NCBI GenBank assembly: GCA_965198095.1
Contig: OZ240239.1
Coordinates: 310,001-374,000, forward strand
Reading direction: 5' to 3'
DNA length: 64,000 bases
DNA from: CBDFJH01 sp965198095
GTDB lineage: Bacteria; Latescibacterota; UBA2968; GCA-2709665
The position numbers and the translations under genes are program-made. Below are positions 18,215 to 26,458 of this stretch, one piece after another. Numbering within the stretch: position 1 is the stretch's first letter; every line of letters begins with the position of its first letter. A model generated the notes under the pieces. It ran no database searches and was not told the DNA's origin. It saw only the letters and a list, made by a program, of their open reading frames with translations.

Positions 18215-20146
18215 TTACCAGGTGTTGATCTCGTGCCCATTCTGCGGAAAGCAGATAAAGTCGACGGCGACGCCGAGCGCGATGGCCGCCAGGTAGCCGA
18301 TGATGATGCCCAGGAAGAGGGGCGCGGCTCGGCGATAACGGTCCAGCCCGCCCAGCTTCAGGATCAGGACCTTCGTCAACCAGACGATGAAGATCGAGGA
18401 AATGCTGTTTCGCAACACCCCTGACGCGGAGATCGTAAACCCGATGGGTGAGATCGGAAAGGCCGGAAACCAGGTGCGCAGGCCGAACAGGAGCGCGACG
18501 AACGCGCCGCCGATCCCCAGAAATCCGAGCCGGTCCCAGCCGACCTGAAGGTCGCCCTGCTGGATCCGGGCGGCCGCGAAGGTCCACATCCCGCCTCCCG
18601 GATCCCCCCGTCGATAGAACAGGGCGCTCCCGAAGTTGTAGCTGCCGACGCCGAGATACCCCTGGTAGAGCGTGAACCAGACGACCGTGGCGGCCCCGAC
18701 GAGCGCGCCGAGGAGGACGGCGGGCACCAGACCGCGCCGATATCGAACCGACATGGCGTCTCCGAGTCGCGGCACGTGGGCCAGCATCGTCATACCGAAG
18801 GTCTTGGCGTCGCAGAAGAAGGTGTAGCTGAGGCCGCCGAGCACGACCGCGCTCGCGGGCCCCATGCCGGTCATGCCGAAGAGGTGCCAGGTGAAGGCCT
18901 GCGAGGTGATCGGACCCCGGAGATAGACGAGTCCGGACTCGACGATGATCCGCGCGAGGCCCAGGTAGAGGATCCCGGACGCGAACCCGAAGGCAAACAG
19001 GGGACCCCACTCCATGCCGGCCTGTCTGAGCCAGAGGACCATATAGCCGGAACTGGCGATCAGGAGCCGGCCCGCCCACCGGTAAGACATCAGCTCGGAC
19101 CTGTCCCGATCGGTTCGACGCAGGGTCAGCGCCGCCTTGAAAACCTCCCTGAGATGTGCCCGGGCGATCCACAGGCCCCACGCCACGAAGATGATCATGC
19201 CGCCGAAGCTCTGCCAGCCGATGGCGGGGTGAAAGGAGCACCAGGGGTCCGAGCTGCCCATGTCGAACCCGACCCGGTTGAGGATGCCGACCTGCAGGAT
19301 GGCCAGGAGGTGGAAGAGCCAGATGCTCAACAGGACTTCGGACCGGGTGAAGTAGCCGAAGCCGATCGTCATCGGAAGGATCTTGAAGCGAAACGACGGG
19401 AATCCCCTCGCGATCGGAACCGTATGTCTCACGAGCATAGGAATGACAGGCAGGGCTGGCGCGAACCAGCTGCCCATGTTCCAGGTGAGCAGACCGAACA
19501 CGCTCCAGAAGCCGATCCGGAACAGCGGGGTCCGGACGAGCGCCTGCAGCGTTCCCCTCGAGCCGGAGACGCCGGTGAGCTCCAGGAGCACGGCGGCGAT
19601 CGGGAAGGCCAGACGCTCGTGTTCCGTCCACTGCTTGCGCAGCAAGATCGAAAGGCAGAAGCTGGCAAGCAGAAGCGCGCCGAAGAAGGTCCCCCACCAG
19701 AAGAAGGGCGTGGCCCACGCGCGCCAGGGGATCGACCCGGCTAGCATCCCCTCGTAGAACGGGACGATGGCGGCCCTGTCGGTCACAATGCTCCAGGTCG
19801 GGATGTGGGGCAGCATGAGCGCCTCCCACCCGTTTTCCGGGTTCGCCCAGTAGGTTACCTGGGTGATCACCAGCAGGAAGTAGTCGGAGAGCCATTCGCC
19901 CTGCATGTTGGCCGCCACCATGCCGACGCAGCAGACGATGAGGAGCTCGGAGGGGGAGAGGCCGCCGCCCCGGCGCTCGAGGAGGCGGTTGAAGCCGAGC
20001 AGGATGAGAAAGGGGATCAGGAAGGCCGCCGACAGGTGGGAGAAGGCGAACTGGGAGGACTTGATCACGTTGGTGGAATAGGCCGCCCAGAGATTCACCC
20101 ACGCTGCCATGGCCAGGCCGAGGAGGAGTGCGCGTCGTGTCATCAT
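18215..20146 (-). CDS. DUF6785-type polytopic membrane protein, distant paralogue
   Basis: This 643-residue protein has about 13-14 hydrophobic segments. It shares the family layout with the genes at 1-6138 (SPSELLIVCCVGMVAANMQG in place of SRTEVLAIFGIVWLP; NPENGWEALMLPHIPTW in place of PENRFWEVGWPHLPHW; EHERLAFPIAAVLLEL) but at far lower identity. It lies between a class III aminotransferase (71 bp downstream) and an SDR gene (50 bp upstream), so all three may be cotranscribed and share a substrate; a permease role is inferred. The SD is weak, with two adjacent ATG codons at 20146/20143. A full-length overlapping frame on the same strand is only a high-GC shadow. Confidence 0.8.
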   Translation of the reverse strand: MMTRRALLLGLAMAAWVNLWAAYSTNVIKSSQFAFSHLSAAFLIPFLILLGFNRLLERRGGGLSPSELLIVCCVGMVAANMQGEWLSDYFLLVITQVTYWANPENGWEALMLPHIPTWSIVTDRAAIVPFYEGMLAGSIPWRAWATPFFWWGTFFGALLLASFCLSILLRKQWTEHERLAFPIAAVLLELTGVSGSRGTLQALVRTPLFRIGFWSVFGLLTWNMGSWFAPALPVIPMLVRHTVPIARGFPSFRFKILPMTIGFGYFTRSEVLLSIWLFHLLAILQVGILNRVGFDMGSSDPWCSFHPAIGWQSFGGMIIFVAWGLWIARAHLREVFKAALTLRRTDRDRSELMSYRWAGRLLIASSGYMVLWLRQAGMEWGPLFAFGFASGILYLGLARIIVESGLVYLRGPITSQAFTWHLFGMTGMGPASAVVLGGLSYTFFCDAKTFGMTMLAHVPRLGDAMSVRYRRGLVPAVLLGALVGAATVVWFTLYQGYLGVGSYNFGSALFYRRGDPGGGMWTFAAARIQQGDLQVGWDRLGFLGIGGAFVALLFGLRTWFPAFPISPIGFTISASGVLRNSISSIFIVWLTKVLILKLGGLDRYRRAAPLFLGIIIGYLAAIALGVAVDFICFPQNGHEINTW

Positions 20147-20196
20147 TCGACATTCGCTATTCTCTTTTTGCTTTCACGCTGGACGCTCGACCGACG

Positions 20197-20988
20197 CTAC
20201 CACGCCGTCCAACCTCCGTCGATCGTCAGATTCTGACCCGTCATGTAGCTGCTCGCGTCGCTGGCCAGAAAGAGGATGGCGCCCTTCAGTTCATACGGAA
20301 GACCCATGCGCTTCATCGGACTCTTGGTGCAGAGCCTCCGGACCACTTCCGGCGGCGCAGAGAATGGAAAGGGTCCCGGGCTGAGACAGTTCACGCGCAC
20401 CCGGTCTTTCGCCCAGTAGATCGCCAGGTGCCGCGTCAAATGGATGATGCCGCCTTTGAGTGCGTGATAGCCGACCGGACTGGCCGCGCAGAGTCCCTCG
20501 TAGGCGTCCGGATAAGAGGCGACCTGGCCGTACATGGAGCCCAGCATGACGACACTTCCCGAAGCTTCCCGTCTTACGATGTGGTCGCGAAACAGACGCG
20601 CGAGCGCGAAGTAGCCCGTGGCGTTCGCAAGCTGATGGCTGAACTCTTCGTAGGTCACCTCCGTCAGGTCTTTCCCGACCGCCTCGTTGCCGTTGTTCAC
20701 CAGTACATCGACCTTGCCGGCGGACGCAACCGCCTCGGCGAATCCGGCCGCCACGGAATCGGCGTCCATGTGGTTCAATGCGACGCCCCGGTGTTCCGCC
20801 CTTCCCGCGACCGGCAGCTTGGCCGCCGCAGCCGCTGCCCGGTCGCGGTCTCGGCTGCTGATCACCACGGTCGCGCCGGCCTCGGCGAGCGCGCGCGACA
20901 TCGCCGAGCCGAGATAACCCGTGGCCCCGGTAATCAACACGACGCGCCCCGACAGATCCAGGAGCTCTTGAACCGTAGGTTCGTCCAT
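20197..20988 (-). CDS. Short-chain dehydrogenase/reductase (SDR)
   Basis: This 263-residue protein has the complete classical SDR set: the cofactor loop TGATGYLG (20-27), NNG (98-100, in place of NNAG), catalytic Ser151 and the YxxxK pair Tyr174/Lys178, then the C-terminal LTIDGGW. It would oxidise or reduce a hydroxyl/keto group with NAD(P). AGGAGG lies about 7 bp before ATG 20988. It is first in a likely operon with the DUF6785 protein and aminotransferase downstream. The substrate is unknown; sugar or sugar-acid oxidation would fit the neighbours. Confidence 0.9.
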   Translation of the reverse strand: MDEPTVQELLDLSGRVVLITGATGYLGSAMSRALAEAGATVVISSRDRDRAAAAAAKLPVAGRAEHRGVALNHMDADSVAAGFAEAVASAGKVDVLVNNGNEAVGKDLTEVTYEEFSHQLANATGYFALARLFRDHIVRREASGSVVMLGSMYGQVASYPDAYEGLCAASPVGYHALKGGIIHLTRHLAIYWAKDRVRVNCLSPGPFPFSAPPEVVRRLCTKSPMKRMGLPYELKGAILFLASDASSYMTGQNLTIDGGWTAW

Positions 20989-21101
20989 CAGATCCTCCTA
21001 GCGTGATTCGTTTTACCCAGCTGAGTCACGTGTGCCACAGGCGGCGCGCCCGCCCGTGGAAAATTCATTACCAGGTATTACAAAACTCGCTCGCCGTTAT
21101 C

Positions 21102-21128
21102 CACCGGCAGCAAGCTGCCGGTGCCACA
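21102..21128. repeat. Dispersed palindrome family 2, copy 2
   Basis: A perfect 10 bp stem (CACCGGCAGC at 21102-21111 and its complement at 21114-21123) is followed by CCACA; on the minus strand it begins TGTGGCACC. The layout matches the element at 16713-16740. It lies just after the stop of the gene at 21130 and may also serve as a terminator, though it has no T-tract. Confidence 0.5.
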
Positions 21129-21129
21129 C

Positions 21130-22686
21130 TCAATCGCCAAACGCAAATCCATAGAGCCGGGCGTTTCGCAAAACAAATCGGACGTGCACACCGTCAGCGG
21201 GAGAAGCGGCCTTTCCCTTCCATCGTATCTCCGCTCGGCCCGCGTCGCCCAAGAACGGGTCACACGCCTCCCGATCGAATCCCGGCACGGCGCGGCCATC
21301 GTCGTCCACAAGCTCGGCCATGATTTCGCCATCGCCGACCGTAGTCGCGTTGATCGACACCGTTTGGCCTTGGCGCAAGGATGAAGACGTGACCGCCGTC
21401 CCTTCCAGTCGGCCGCCTGAAGCCGTTGTCAGACCCCACAACCGGCCCCGCCGCCAGGTCGCCCGACAGAGCGCCCCCTGGAACGAGATCAGGTTCGGCA
21501 GGCGCGTGATCACCTCACCGTGCAGGTTGGGCGTTGGCTTGTAGGGCCTCCCCGCCGCGGCGGCGATTTCCGCCTCTTCGGTGCTCAACACATCTCCGTG
21601 GATACCCTGCAGCCCGGTGTAATAATAATGAAGGAACGAACCATCCACGATCGCGTGGTGACTGCCCCACATCATCCCCCCGCCGTAGTCGCCGACCGGA
21701 GGCTGCGCGACACAGGGGCGACGGTCCGGCCGCCACCAGTATCGCCCATCGCGCGAAGCGGCGAACTGCAGCTCGATCGTCTGGTTCGCGGTCTTGTAGA
21801 CCGTCAGAACCCCGATATATCCTCCCGGCGCCGGCGTCACCGAGATCTCCATGAACTGCGTATCGTGGGTATCCCGCCAGTCCGGCAGCACGACCTGCTC
21901 CGGTTCACTCCATTCAACGCCGTCTTCGCTCGTTCGTCTGGCCAGGATACGGCACGCTCCGGCGGAGGTCTCGTATATGTACAACGATCCGGGAAAGTTG
22001 CGCAACACCGTTTTATGGTAGGCAACATAGGTCCCGTCCGCCTCACGGTAGACGAAAATGTTGTCATTCGTGCTCTTGGACTTCAGCGGATCGCCTTCAA
22101 TCGTCATCAGCGGGCCTGCCGAGGGCCGCCAGCGAATCCCGTCGCCGGAAAAGTAGCGATACAGGCCCGACGCCCGGGCCGCCTCGCCGTCTCCCCTCGT
22201 AAATCCGGTGACGGTCTCGGCAGCCTCCAATCCGGCGGGCCTCCCCGGTTGGCGAAGCACGAACATCTCGTAGCGATCCGTCGCGTCCGCCTCGGGGTCG
22301 ATCAGCACACTCGAACAGAGCGAATATCCGCCCGTATCCAGATCCAGAAGGACGTTCGTGCGTGGATGGTCCCCGATCGGACTCAGGTCGAGTTCCGGCC
22401 GTCGCCAGCGGACTCCGTCCTCGCTTTCGAGATACCCGAGGCGCCGCAATTGCGTGCGAAACGGCGCATTCGGAGAGGCTGTGCCCCACGCCTTCCAAAG
22501 CCCGTCGATCGGGTCGTGGGCGACCGTGCCGTGCAGGAAAGGGTGGCCGTCGTCCCAGGGCATCTCCGGTTCGAGCAATGGATCGGAAAGATCGCCCTCT
22601 GCCTGCTCGACGCGCCACGTCACGTTGCGGCGCTCCGTGAAATCCTCTCCGATCAGAAACGGAACCTCGGCACTGGGCTGCGCCAT
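21130..22686 (-). CDS. Glycosidase-like beta-propeller protein with C-terminal beta-sandwich module
   Basis: This 518-residue protein has repeated blade motifs typical of five-bladed glycoside hydrolases (GH32/GH43/GH130 type): DGLWKAWGTA, SEDGVRWRRPELDL, GDGIRWRPSAGPL, ADGTYVAYHKT and SEDGVEWSEPEQVVL. Conserved catalytic acids cannot be assigned by eye. The final ~85 residues (from GQTVSINATT to ARLYGFAFGD) form a separate module that recurs at the C-termini of the twin proteins at 53541-59392. No signal peptide is visible, so it is probably cytoplasmic. AGAGGGA precedes ATG 22686. It is followed upstream, across 18 bp, by an unknown gene on the same strand. Confidence 0.65.
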   Translation of the reverse strand: MAQPSAEVPFLIGEDFTERRNVTWRVEQAEGDLSDPLLEPEMPWDDGHPFLHGTVAHDPIDGLWKAWGTASPNAPFRTQLRRLGYLESEDGVRWRRPELDLSPIGDHPRTNVLLDLDTGGYSLCSSVLIDPEADATDRYEMFVLRQPGRPAGLEAAETVTGFTRGDGEAARASGLYRYFSGDGIRWRPSAGPLMTIEGDPLKSKSTNDNIFVYREADGTYVAYHKTVLRNFPGSLYIYETSAGACRILARRTSEDGVEWSEPEQVVLPDWRDTHDTQFMEISVTPAPGGYIGVLTVYKTANQTIELQFAASRDGRYWWRPDRRPCVAQPPVGDYGGGMMWGSHHAIVDGSFLHYYYTGLQGIHGDVLSTEEAEIAAAAGRPYKPTPNLHGEVITRLPNLISFQGALCRATWRRGRLWGLTTASGGRLEGTAVTSSSLRQGQTVSINATTVGDGEIMAELVDDDGRAVPGFDREACDPFLGDAGRAEIRWKGKAASPADGVHVRFVLRNARLYGFAFGD

Positions 22687-22704
22687 GGGGGAATCCCTCT
22701 TATT

Positions 22705-23463
22705 TCAGGTGGATGGACAGAAGATCCTGTTTCTCGCCTCGTGCTGATGCACCTCCGAATAATGAAGAACCTTGCACATCTCCTTCCCGTCCACCTCGAT
22801 GGGCGTCGGACGGCGAAGGATGAACTCGGCGCGGTCGAATCGGTTGTAGATCACGTGTGACATCCGGAGGCACTCGATCCAGTGCGCCCCGATCGCTGAA
22901 AACTCGGGCCACATCACAGGTCCGGTGTCCACTTGAAACCTTTTCCGCTCAGGGTGGTAGTTCATCGTCTTCACCGGATACTCGATCACCGCACGCATTC
23001 CGGTCTCCGCGTCCGAAAGCTCCGTCTGCGCGACAATCGGCAGATTCCGCTCGGTCGCCTCAATCACGGCATCGTCCGTTTCGAGTTCCATCGGGCTCTG
23101 GATCGCTTCGACGACGATGTCAAAGCTGTTGTAGCGCTCCAGCGTATCCGATGTCGGCTGTTCTCCTGCATACGTCATCCCCCTTCCGACACTCATCCCC
23201 CGCGTGCGCGACCAGACGTGACGATACTCCCGGTTGGGGATCTGAAAGAGGACATCATCCCGATACATCCACTCCGTACGACACGGGGCGATCAGGAAAA
23301 ATTCGTCCGATTCGCTCGTCTCCCCGTCCGTCAGCACCGTACGGGCCTCGATATCGATACGCACGCTGTTGCCCCAGGGCATGTGACCGGGCTTTCGCTG
23401 ATCATCCGGGTTGGAAGAAATGTCCCAGAACTGGTAGGAATTCGTGAAATCCAGAACATCCAT
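22705..23463 (-). CDS. Protein of unknown function (intact copy of a duplicated gene)
   Basis: This 252-residue protein is one I do not recognise. It is rich in beta-strand-like stretches and charged or aromatic residues (TNSYQFWDISSNPDDQRKP, EFFLIAPCRTEWMYRD, RTRGMSVGRGMTYAG, NLPIVAQTELSD, TGPVMWPEF, YNRFDRAEFILRRPTP). It has no signal peptide and no transmembrane segment. GAGGAGG lies 8 bp before ATG 23463. It sits 18 bp upstream of the beta-propeller gene, probably in one operon, and is followed on its 5' side by a decayed, shortened copy of itself (23504-23930). A structural or enzymatic role in carbohydrate catabolism would suit the location but is not shown. Confidence 0.7.
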   Translation of the reverse strand: MDVLDFTNSYQFWDISSNPDDQRKPGHMPWGNSVRIDIEARTVLTDGETSESDEFFLIAPCRTEWMYRDDVLFQIPNREYRHVWSRTRGMSVGRGMTYAGEQPTSDTLERYNSFDIVVEAIQSPMELETDDAVIEATERNLPIVAQTELSDAETGMRAVIEYPVKTMNYHPERKRFQVDTGPVMWPEFSAIGAHWIECLRMSHVIYNRFDRAEFILRRPTPIEVDGKEMCKVLHYSEVHQHEARNRIFCPST

Positions 23464-23503
23464 ATGCTGAATCCTCCTCTCGGCTGCATCTCAATCGACC
23501 GTG

Positions 23504-23930
23504 TCAGCGCCTGCGCTTGTCTCCACAGAAAATCGTATGTTGCCGGTGGACTTCAGAGTCGTGAAGAACGTGACGGACATCCTTTCCGTCCCTCGTGACG
23601 GGCGTCGGTCGCCGAACGATGAACTCGGCTCGATCGAACCGGTTGTAGACCACGTGCGCCAGGCGGAGGCACTCGATCCAGTGCTCCGAAAGGAGCGAGA
23701 CGTCTGGCCATATCACCGGTCCGGTACCGGCCTGCATCGGTTCCGCACGGGGCGGATATTCATCGTCTTCACCGGATACTCGATCACCGCACGCATTCGG
23801 TGTTCAACGTAGGATATCTCCGTCTGTGCGACAATCGGTAGATTTCTCTCGGTTGCGTGGATCACCGCCTCGTCGCGGTCGTGCGCCTTGCCCACGCCCA
23901 TACCCCGTGTTCGCGAATAGACTTGCCGTC
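23504..23930 (-). pseudogene. Decayed duplicate of the gene at 22705-23463
   Basis: Two frames carry adjoining homology. 23713-23901 (extending from about 23915) matches the middle of the intact gene (YSRTRGMGVGK, then AVIHATERNLPIVAQTE, AVIEYPVKTMN), and 23504-23737 matches its C-terminal third (TGPVIWP, HWIECLRLAHVVYNRFDRAEF). Relative to the intact copy the first ~70 codons are missing (a TGA lies just upstream), about 34 codons are deleted between GMGVGK and AVIHATERN, and a frameshift near 23737 splits the rest. It is therefore a tandem-duplication remnant. Confidence 0.8.
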
Positions 23931-23993
23931 ATTTGTGGACGGCACAGAATTCCTCCAGCCTCGGTCCCTTGCCTTTCAACCTGCCAGAAGACC

Positions 23994-24848
23994 TCAATAC
24001 TTCACGCCTTCCGCAATTTCCCAACCGACGTCCGCCAGATGGTGCAGGCCGGCATCGTACTCGCGTTCGATCCGGTCGAGCGTCATGTCCCGGTATTCGA
24101 AATCGAGCGACACATCCCCGGCATACCCGACACGATCCAGGGCCCGCGCGAACTTCGCGAAGTCGACCGTCCCTCGGCCCGGGGTCAACTCGAGGTCCTG
24201 CTTCCAGTCCGCGGCGTCGGGCCCCTGCGAGTCCCGCAGGTGAACGTGCCAAAGGCGATCTGCCAGCGCGTCGAAAAAGGCGTCAGGGTCGTAGCCCGAG
24301 ATGCCCCAGTGGCTTGAGTCCACCAGCGCGCCGACGTTCGCGCTCGACAGGCGGTCCATGACCCAGAGCACCTGCTCGGGCCCCCAGATAATCGTCCACA
24401 AATGGGGCACTTCGAGCAGCATTCGGATCCCCAGTCGGGCCGCTGCTTCTCCGACCCGATCGTAGGCCTCCACGGAGTTGGCCAGCTGAGCCTCCTGGTC
24501 GGGCCGATCGTTGCGGGCCCCGAACAGCATCGTCATCTTAGGGATCCCGACTTCGGCCGCGTGCTCCAGCTTGCGCGTCCAGTCGGCCACGAACCGGTCG
24601 ATCTCCTCCGGGCGCCAGGCTTCCTGATGGCTCGCACAGTAGTTCAGACAGATCGGCTCCAGTTCCAGGTCATCCAGCATCTGCTTCAGCTCGCTCGGCT
24701 TCGGGCTCCCGAAGTTGAAGTGAAAACAATAGCTGAAGAAACTCGCGATCTCGACCCGGCGAAAGCCTCGGGCCTTGATGCGGGGCAGCGCTTCATAGAG
24801 CGTGTAATGCGCCCAGCCGAGTGAAGAGGTGGCGGTGATCCTGGCCAA
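23994..24848 (-). CDS. Sugar phosphate isomerase/epimerase (xylose isomerase-like TIM barrel)
   Basis: This 284-residue AP-endonuclease-2-type TIM barrel has the four metal-ligand positions of the family in order: Glu in LLEVPH, Asp in LVDSSHWG, His in WHVHLRD and Glu in LDFEYRD. Such enzymes isomerise or epimerise keto-sugars or inositol derivatives with a divalent metal. The start is TTG at 24848; the only upstream ATG codons are in another frame, and GAGGA lies ~11 bp before the TTG. It is on the same strand as the sulfatase-fold gene 71 bp upstream. The substrate cannot be deduced. Confidence 0.85.
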   Translation of the reverse strand: MARITATSSLGWAHYTLYEALPRIKARGFRRVEIASFFSYCFHFNFGSPKPSELKQMLDDLELEPICLNYCASHQEAWRPEEIDRFVADWTRKLEHAAEVGIPKMTMLFGARNDRPDQEAQLANSVEAYDRVGEAAARLGIRMLLEVPHLWTIIWGPEQVLWVMDRLSSANVGALVDSSHWGISGYDPDAFFDALADRLWHVHLRDSQGPDAADWKQDLELTPGRGTVDFAKFARALDRVGYAGDVSLDFEYRDMTLDRIEREYDAGLHHLADVGWEIAEGVKY

Positions 24849-24919
24849 CGGGCAGCATCCTCATCTTGTGGTCGCTCGAATGAAATTCATACAGGTCGCG
24901 AACGACCCCTGGATACGCT

Positions 24920-26287
24920 TCAGCTATATAGGGCAATCACGCTGCTGGGTACTTCCATCTCGTTCAGCCAAACCAACAGCTCTTCGTGCAGATCGGCGGC
25001 GACTTCCGGATGGCTCGAAGCGATGTTGCGTTCGCCGTAGGGATCGTCTGCGAGACGGTACAGCTCCCGCCCTCCTTCCGCGCCGACCGGGGCGTAGGCC
25101 CACGTGTCGGTGTAGACGACCGGCGTCGTCCATTTCTTCGGGGGACCCGTCACCCCATCGCGCAGCGTGGCGGAGCAGACCGCGATTTCTCTAATGGGCG
25201 TTTGTTGCGCTCCCCTCAGCGCGGGCGCGAAAGACCGGCCGTGAAATGGCTGCGGTGGGGTCACCGCTACACCCGTGAGATCGAGCAGTGTCGGCAGAAT
25301 ATCGACCGGCTGTGTGAGGAGATCGACCGTCGTTCCCGCTTCGAGTCCGGGTGCGGCCACCATAAAGGGAACGTGCGCGATCTCAGGATAGAGGGGCCAG
25401 AAGCGTTCGTCACTCAGGTTCCGGTTCGCCTTCCCCGCCTGGTTGTGCTCCCCGAGACTCATCCCGTGGTCAGACGTGAAGACCACGATCGAATTCTCCC
25501 AGAGCCCGAGGTCGTCGATCTTCTCGAGCACGCGTCCGACCCATCGGTCCGCGAGCTCCGCTTCCGCGCAATAGTGGGCCCGCAGGTTTTTCAACTCCTC
25601 GGCGGTCATATCACTGGCCCGGCCGTAGTTGGGATGGATCATCGGAGTGCCCGCGTATTCGGGATCGTAGCGCTTCACCATGTACTCGGGCGGATCCCAG
25701 GGCTCGTGCGGATCGAAAAAGTCGAGCCACAAAAAGAAGGGGTGATACTCGTAGTTTGCTTCAAGCCATTCCACGCCAACGCCCGCCACGCGAGGGGCAA
25801 AGCGATCCTCCTCCCGGTACCAGTGCCGATTCGTCCAGCAGTGCAGGTCGACGAGGTTGCGGCCCTGAAAGTGATACGTCTGGCGCGTTTTGTCCAGGGG
25901 CATGGCCGTTTCGAACGGGTGGTTCATTCGGAGAAAGTAGGTGTCGCCCTCCTGGCCGCGAAGTTCATACGCCCCGTTGAAGCCGGTGTTGATGCCCGTC
26001 TTGAACAGGTGTGGACAATCGCAGAAGAACTGCGTCACGTAGCCAGCTTCTTCAAGCAGGACAGGCGCGTGATTCTTCAGCGATCGGTCGGCCCACGGCC
26101 AGAAGTAACGACCTGTCGTGACGTCGGTCCGGTGTGACGGGGTCGGAAAACTGGCGAGGTACATGCTGGACAGACTCACAGCTCGCCCGGCGAACCGGTC
26201 CAGATGCGGCGTACGCACCGGCATGCTCGCCCGGTCGAACAGGTTGTCGTACCGGTAGGTGTCTGAAATGATCAGGATGATATTCAT
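24920..26287 (-). CDS. Sulfatase-fold hydrolase with Thr at the nucleophile position
   Basis: This protein has 455 residues from ATG 26287 (GAGGAGG 3-4 bp upstream; a longer frame to 26440 has no supporting signal and would overlap a terminator). Alkaline-phosphatase-superfamily features are ISDTYRYDN at the N-terminus (metal Asp), TPHLDRFA, and the motif TPSHRTDVTTGR at ~49-60. In ordinary sulfatases this motif reads (C/S)xPSRxxxLTG, with Cys/Ser converted to formylglycine. Here the first position is Thr49, so formylglycine cannot form. SDHGMSLGEH supplies the later metal ligands. It could be a phosphodiesterase or phosphonate hydrolase using Thr directly, or a sulfatase of unusual type. No anaerobic sulfatase-maturating enzyme is nearby. 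Confidence 0.8.
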   Translation of the reverse strand: MNIILIISDTYRYDNLFDRASMPVRTPHLDRFAGRAVSLSSMYLASFPTPSHRTDVTTGRYFWPWADRSLKNHAPVLLEEAGYVTQFFCDCPHLFKTGINTGFNGAYELRGQEGDTYFLRMNHPFETAMPLDKTRQTYHFQGRNLVDLHCWTNRHWYREEDRFAPRVAGVGVEWLEANYEYHPFFLWLDFFDPHEPWDPPEYMVKRYDPEYAGTPMIHPNYGRASDMTAEELKNLRAHYCAEAELADRWVGRVLEKIDDLGLWENSIVVFTSDHGMSLGEHNQAGKANRNLSDERFWPLYPEIAHVPFMVAAPGLEAGTTVDLLTQPVDILPTLLDLTGVAVTPPQPFHGRSFAPALRGAQQTPIREIAVCSATLRDGVTGPPKKWTTPVVYTDTWAYAPVGAEGGRELYRLADDPYGERNIASSHPEVAADLHEELLVWLNEMEVPSSVIALYS

Positions 26288-26380
26288 AGCCTCCTCAACC
26301 CCCGGCCCCGCCGTTCGCGTCCTCGCATCCTCGTCGACACGCTCCGTATCTTCCCCGGTTCTCTCATCGCCTCCGCGATA

Positions 26381-26413
26381 AAAAAATCGCCGGGAGAGCT
26401 CCCTCTCCGGCGT
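26381..26413 (-). terminator. Rho-independent terminator after the ATPase gene
   Basis: A 10 bp stem with one bulge (26389-26399 with 26404-26413) is followed on the minus strand by ATTTTTTTATC. It lies 46 bp beyond the stop codon at 26459 and separates the ATPase gene from the sulfatase-fold gene. Confidence 0.8.
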
Positions 26414-26458
26414 TCCTCCGCTTCCTTTCTCCTGCCGCAACCTTCCATAACTTCCACT

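Noticed and set aside
18156..20153. A 665-residue open frame overlapping the membrane protein at 18215-20146
   Set aside because: It is Arg/Pro/Gly/His-rich with no motifs and no hydrophobic pattern. The overlapping frame has the family alignment and transmembrane periodicity, so this is a high-GC shadow.
24920..26440. A longer N-terminus for the sulfatase-fold gene (start at 26440)
   Set aside because: The extra 51 residues are low-complexity, would run through the ATPase terminator at 26381-26413, and the strong SD is at 26287.
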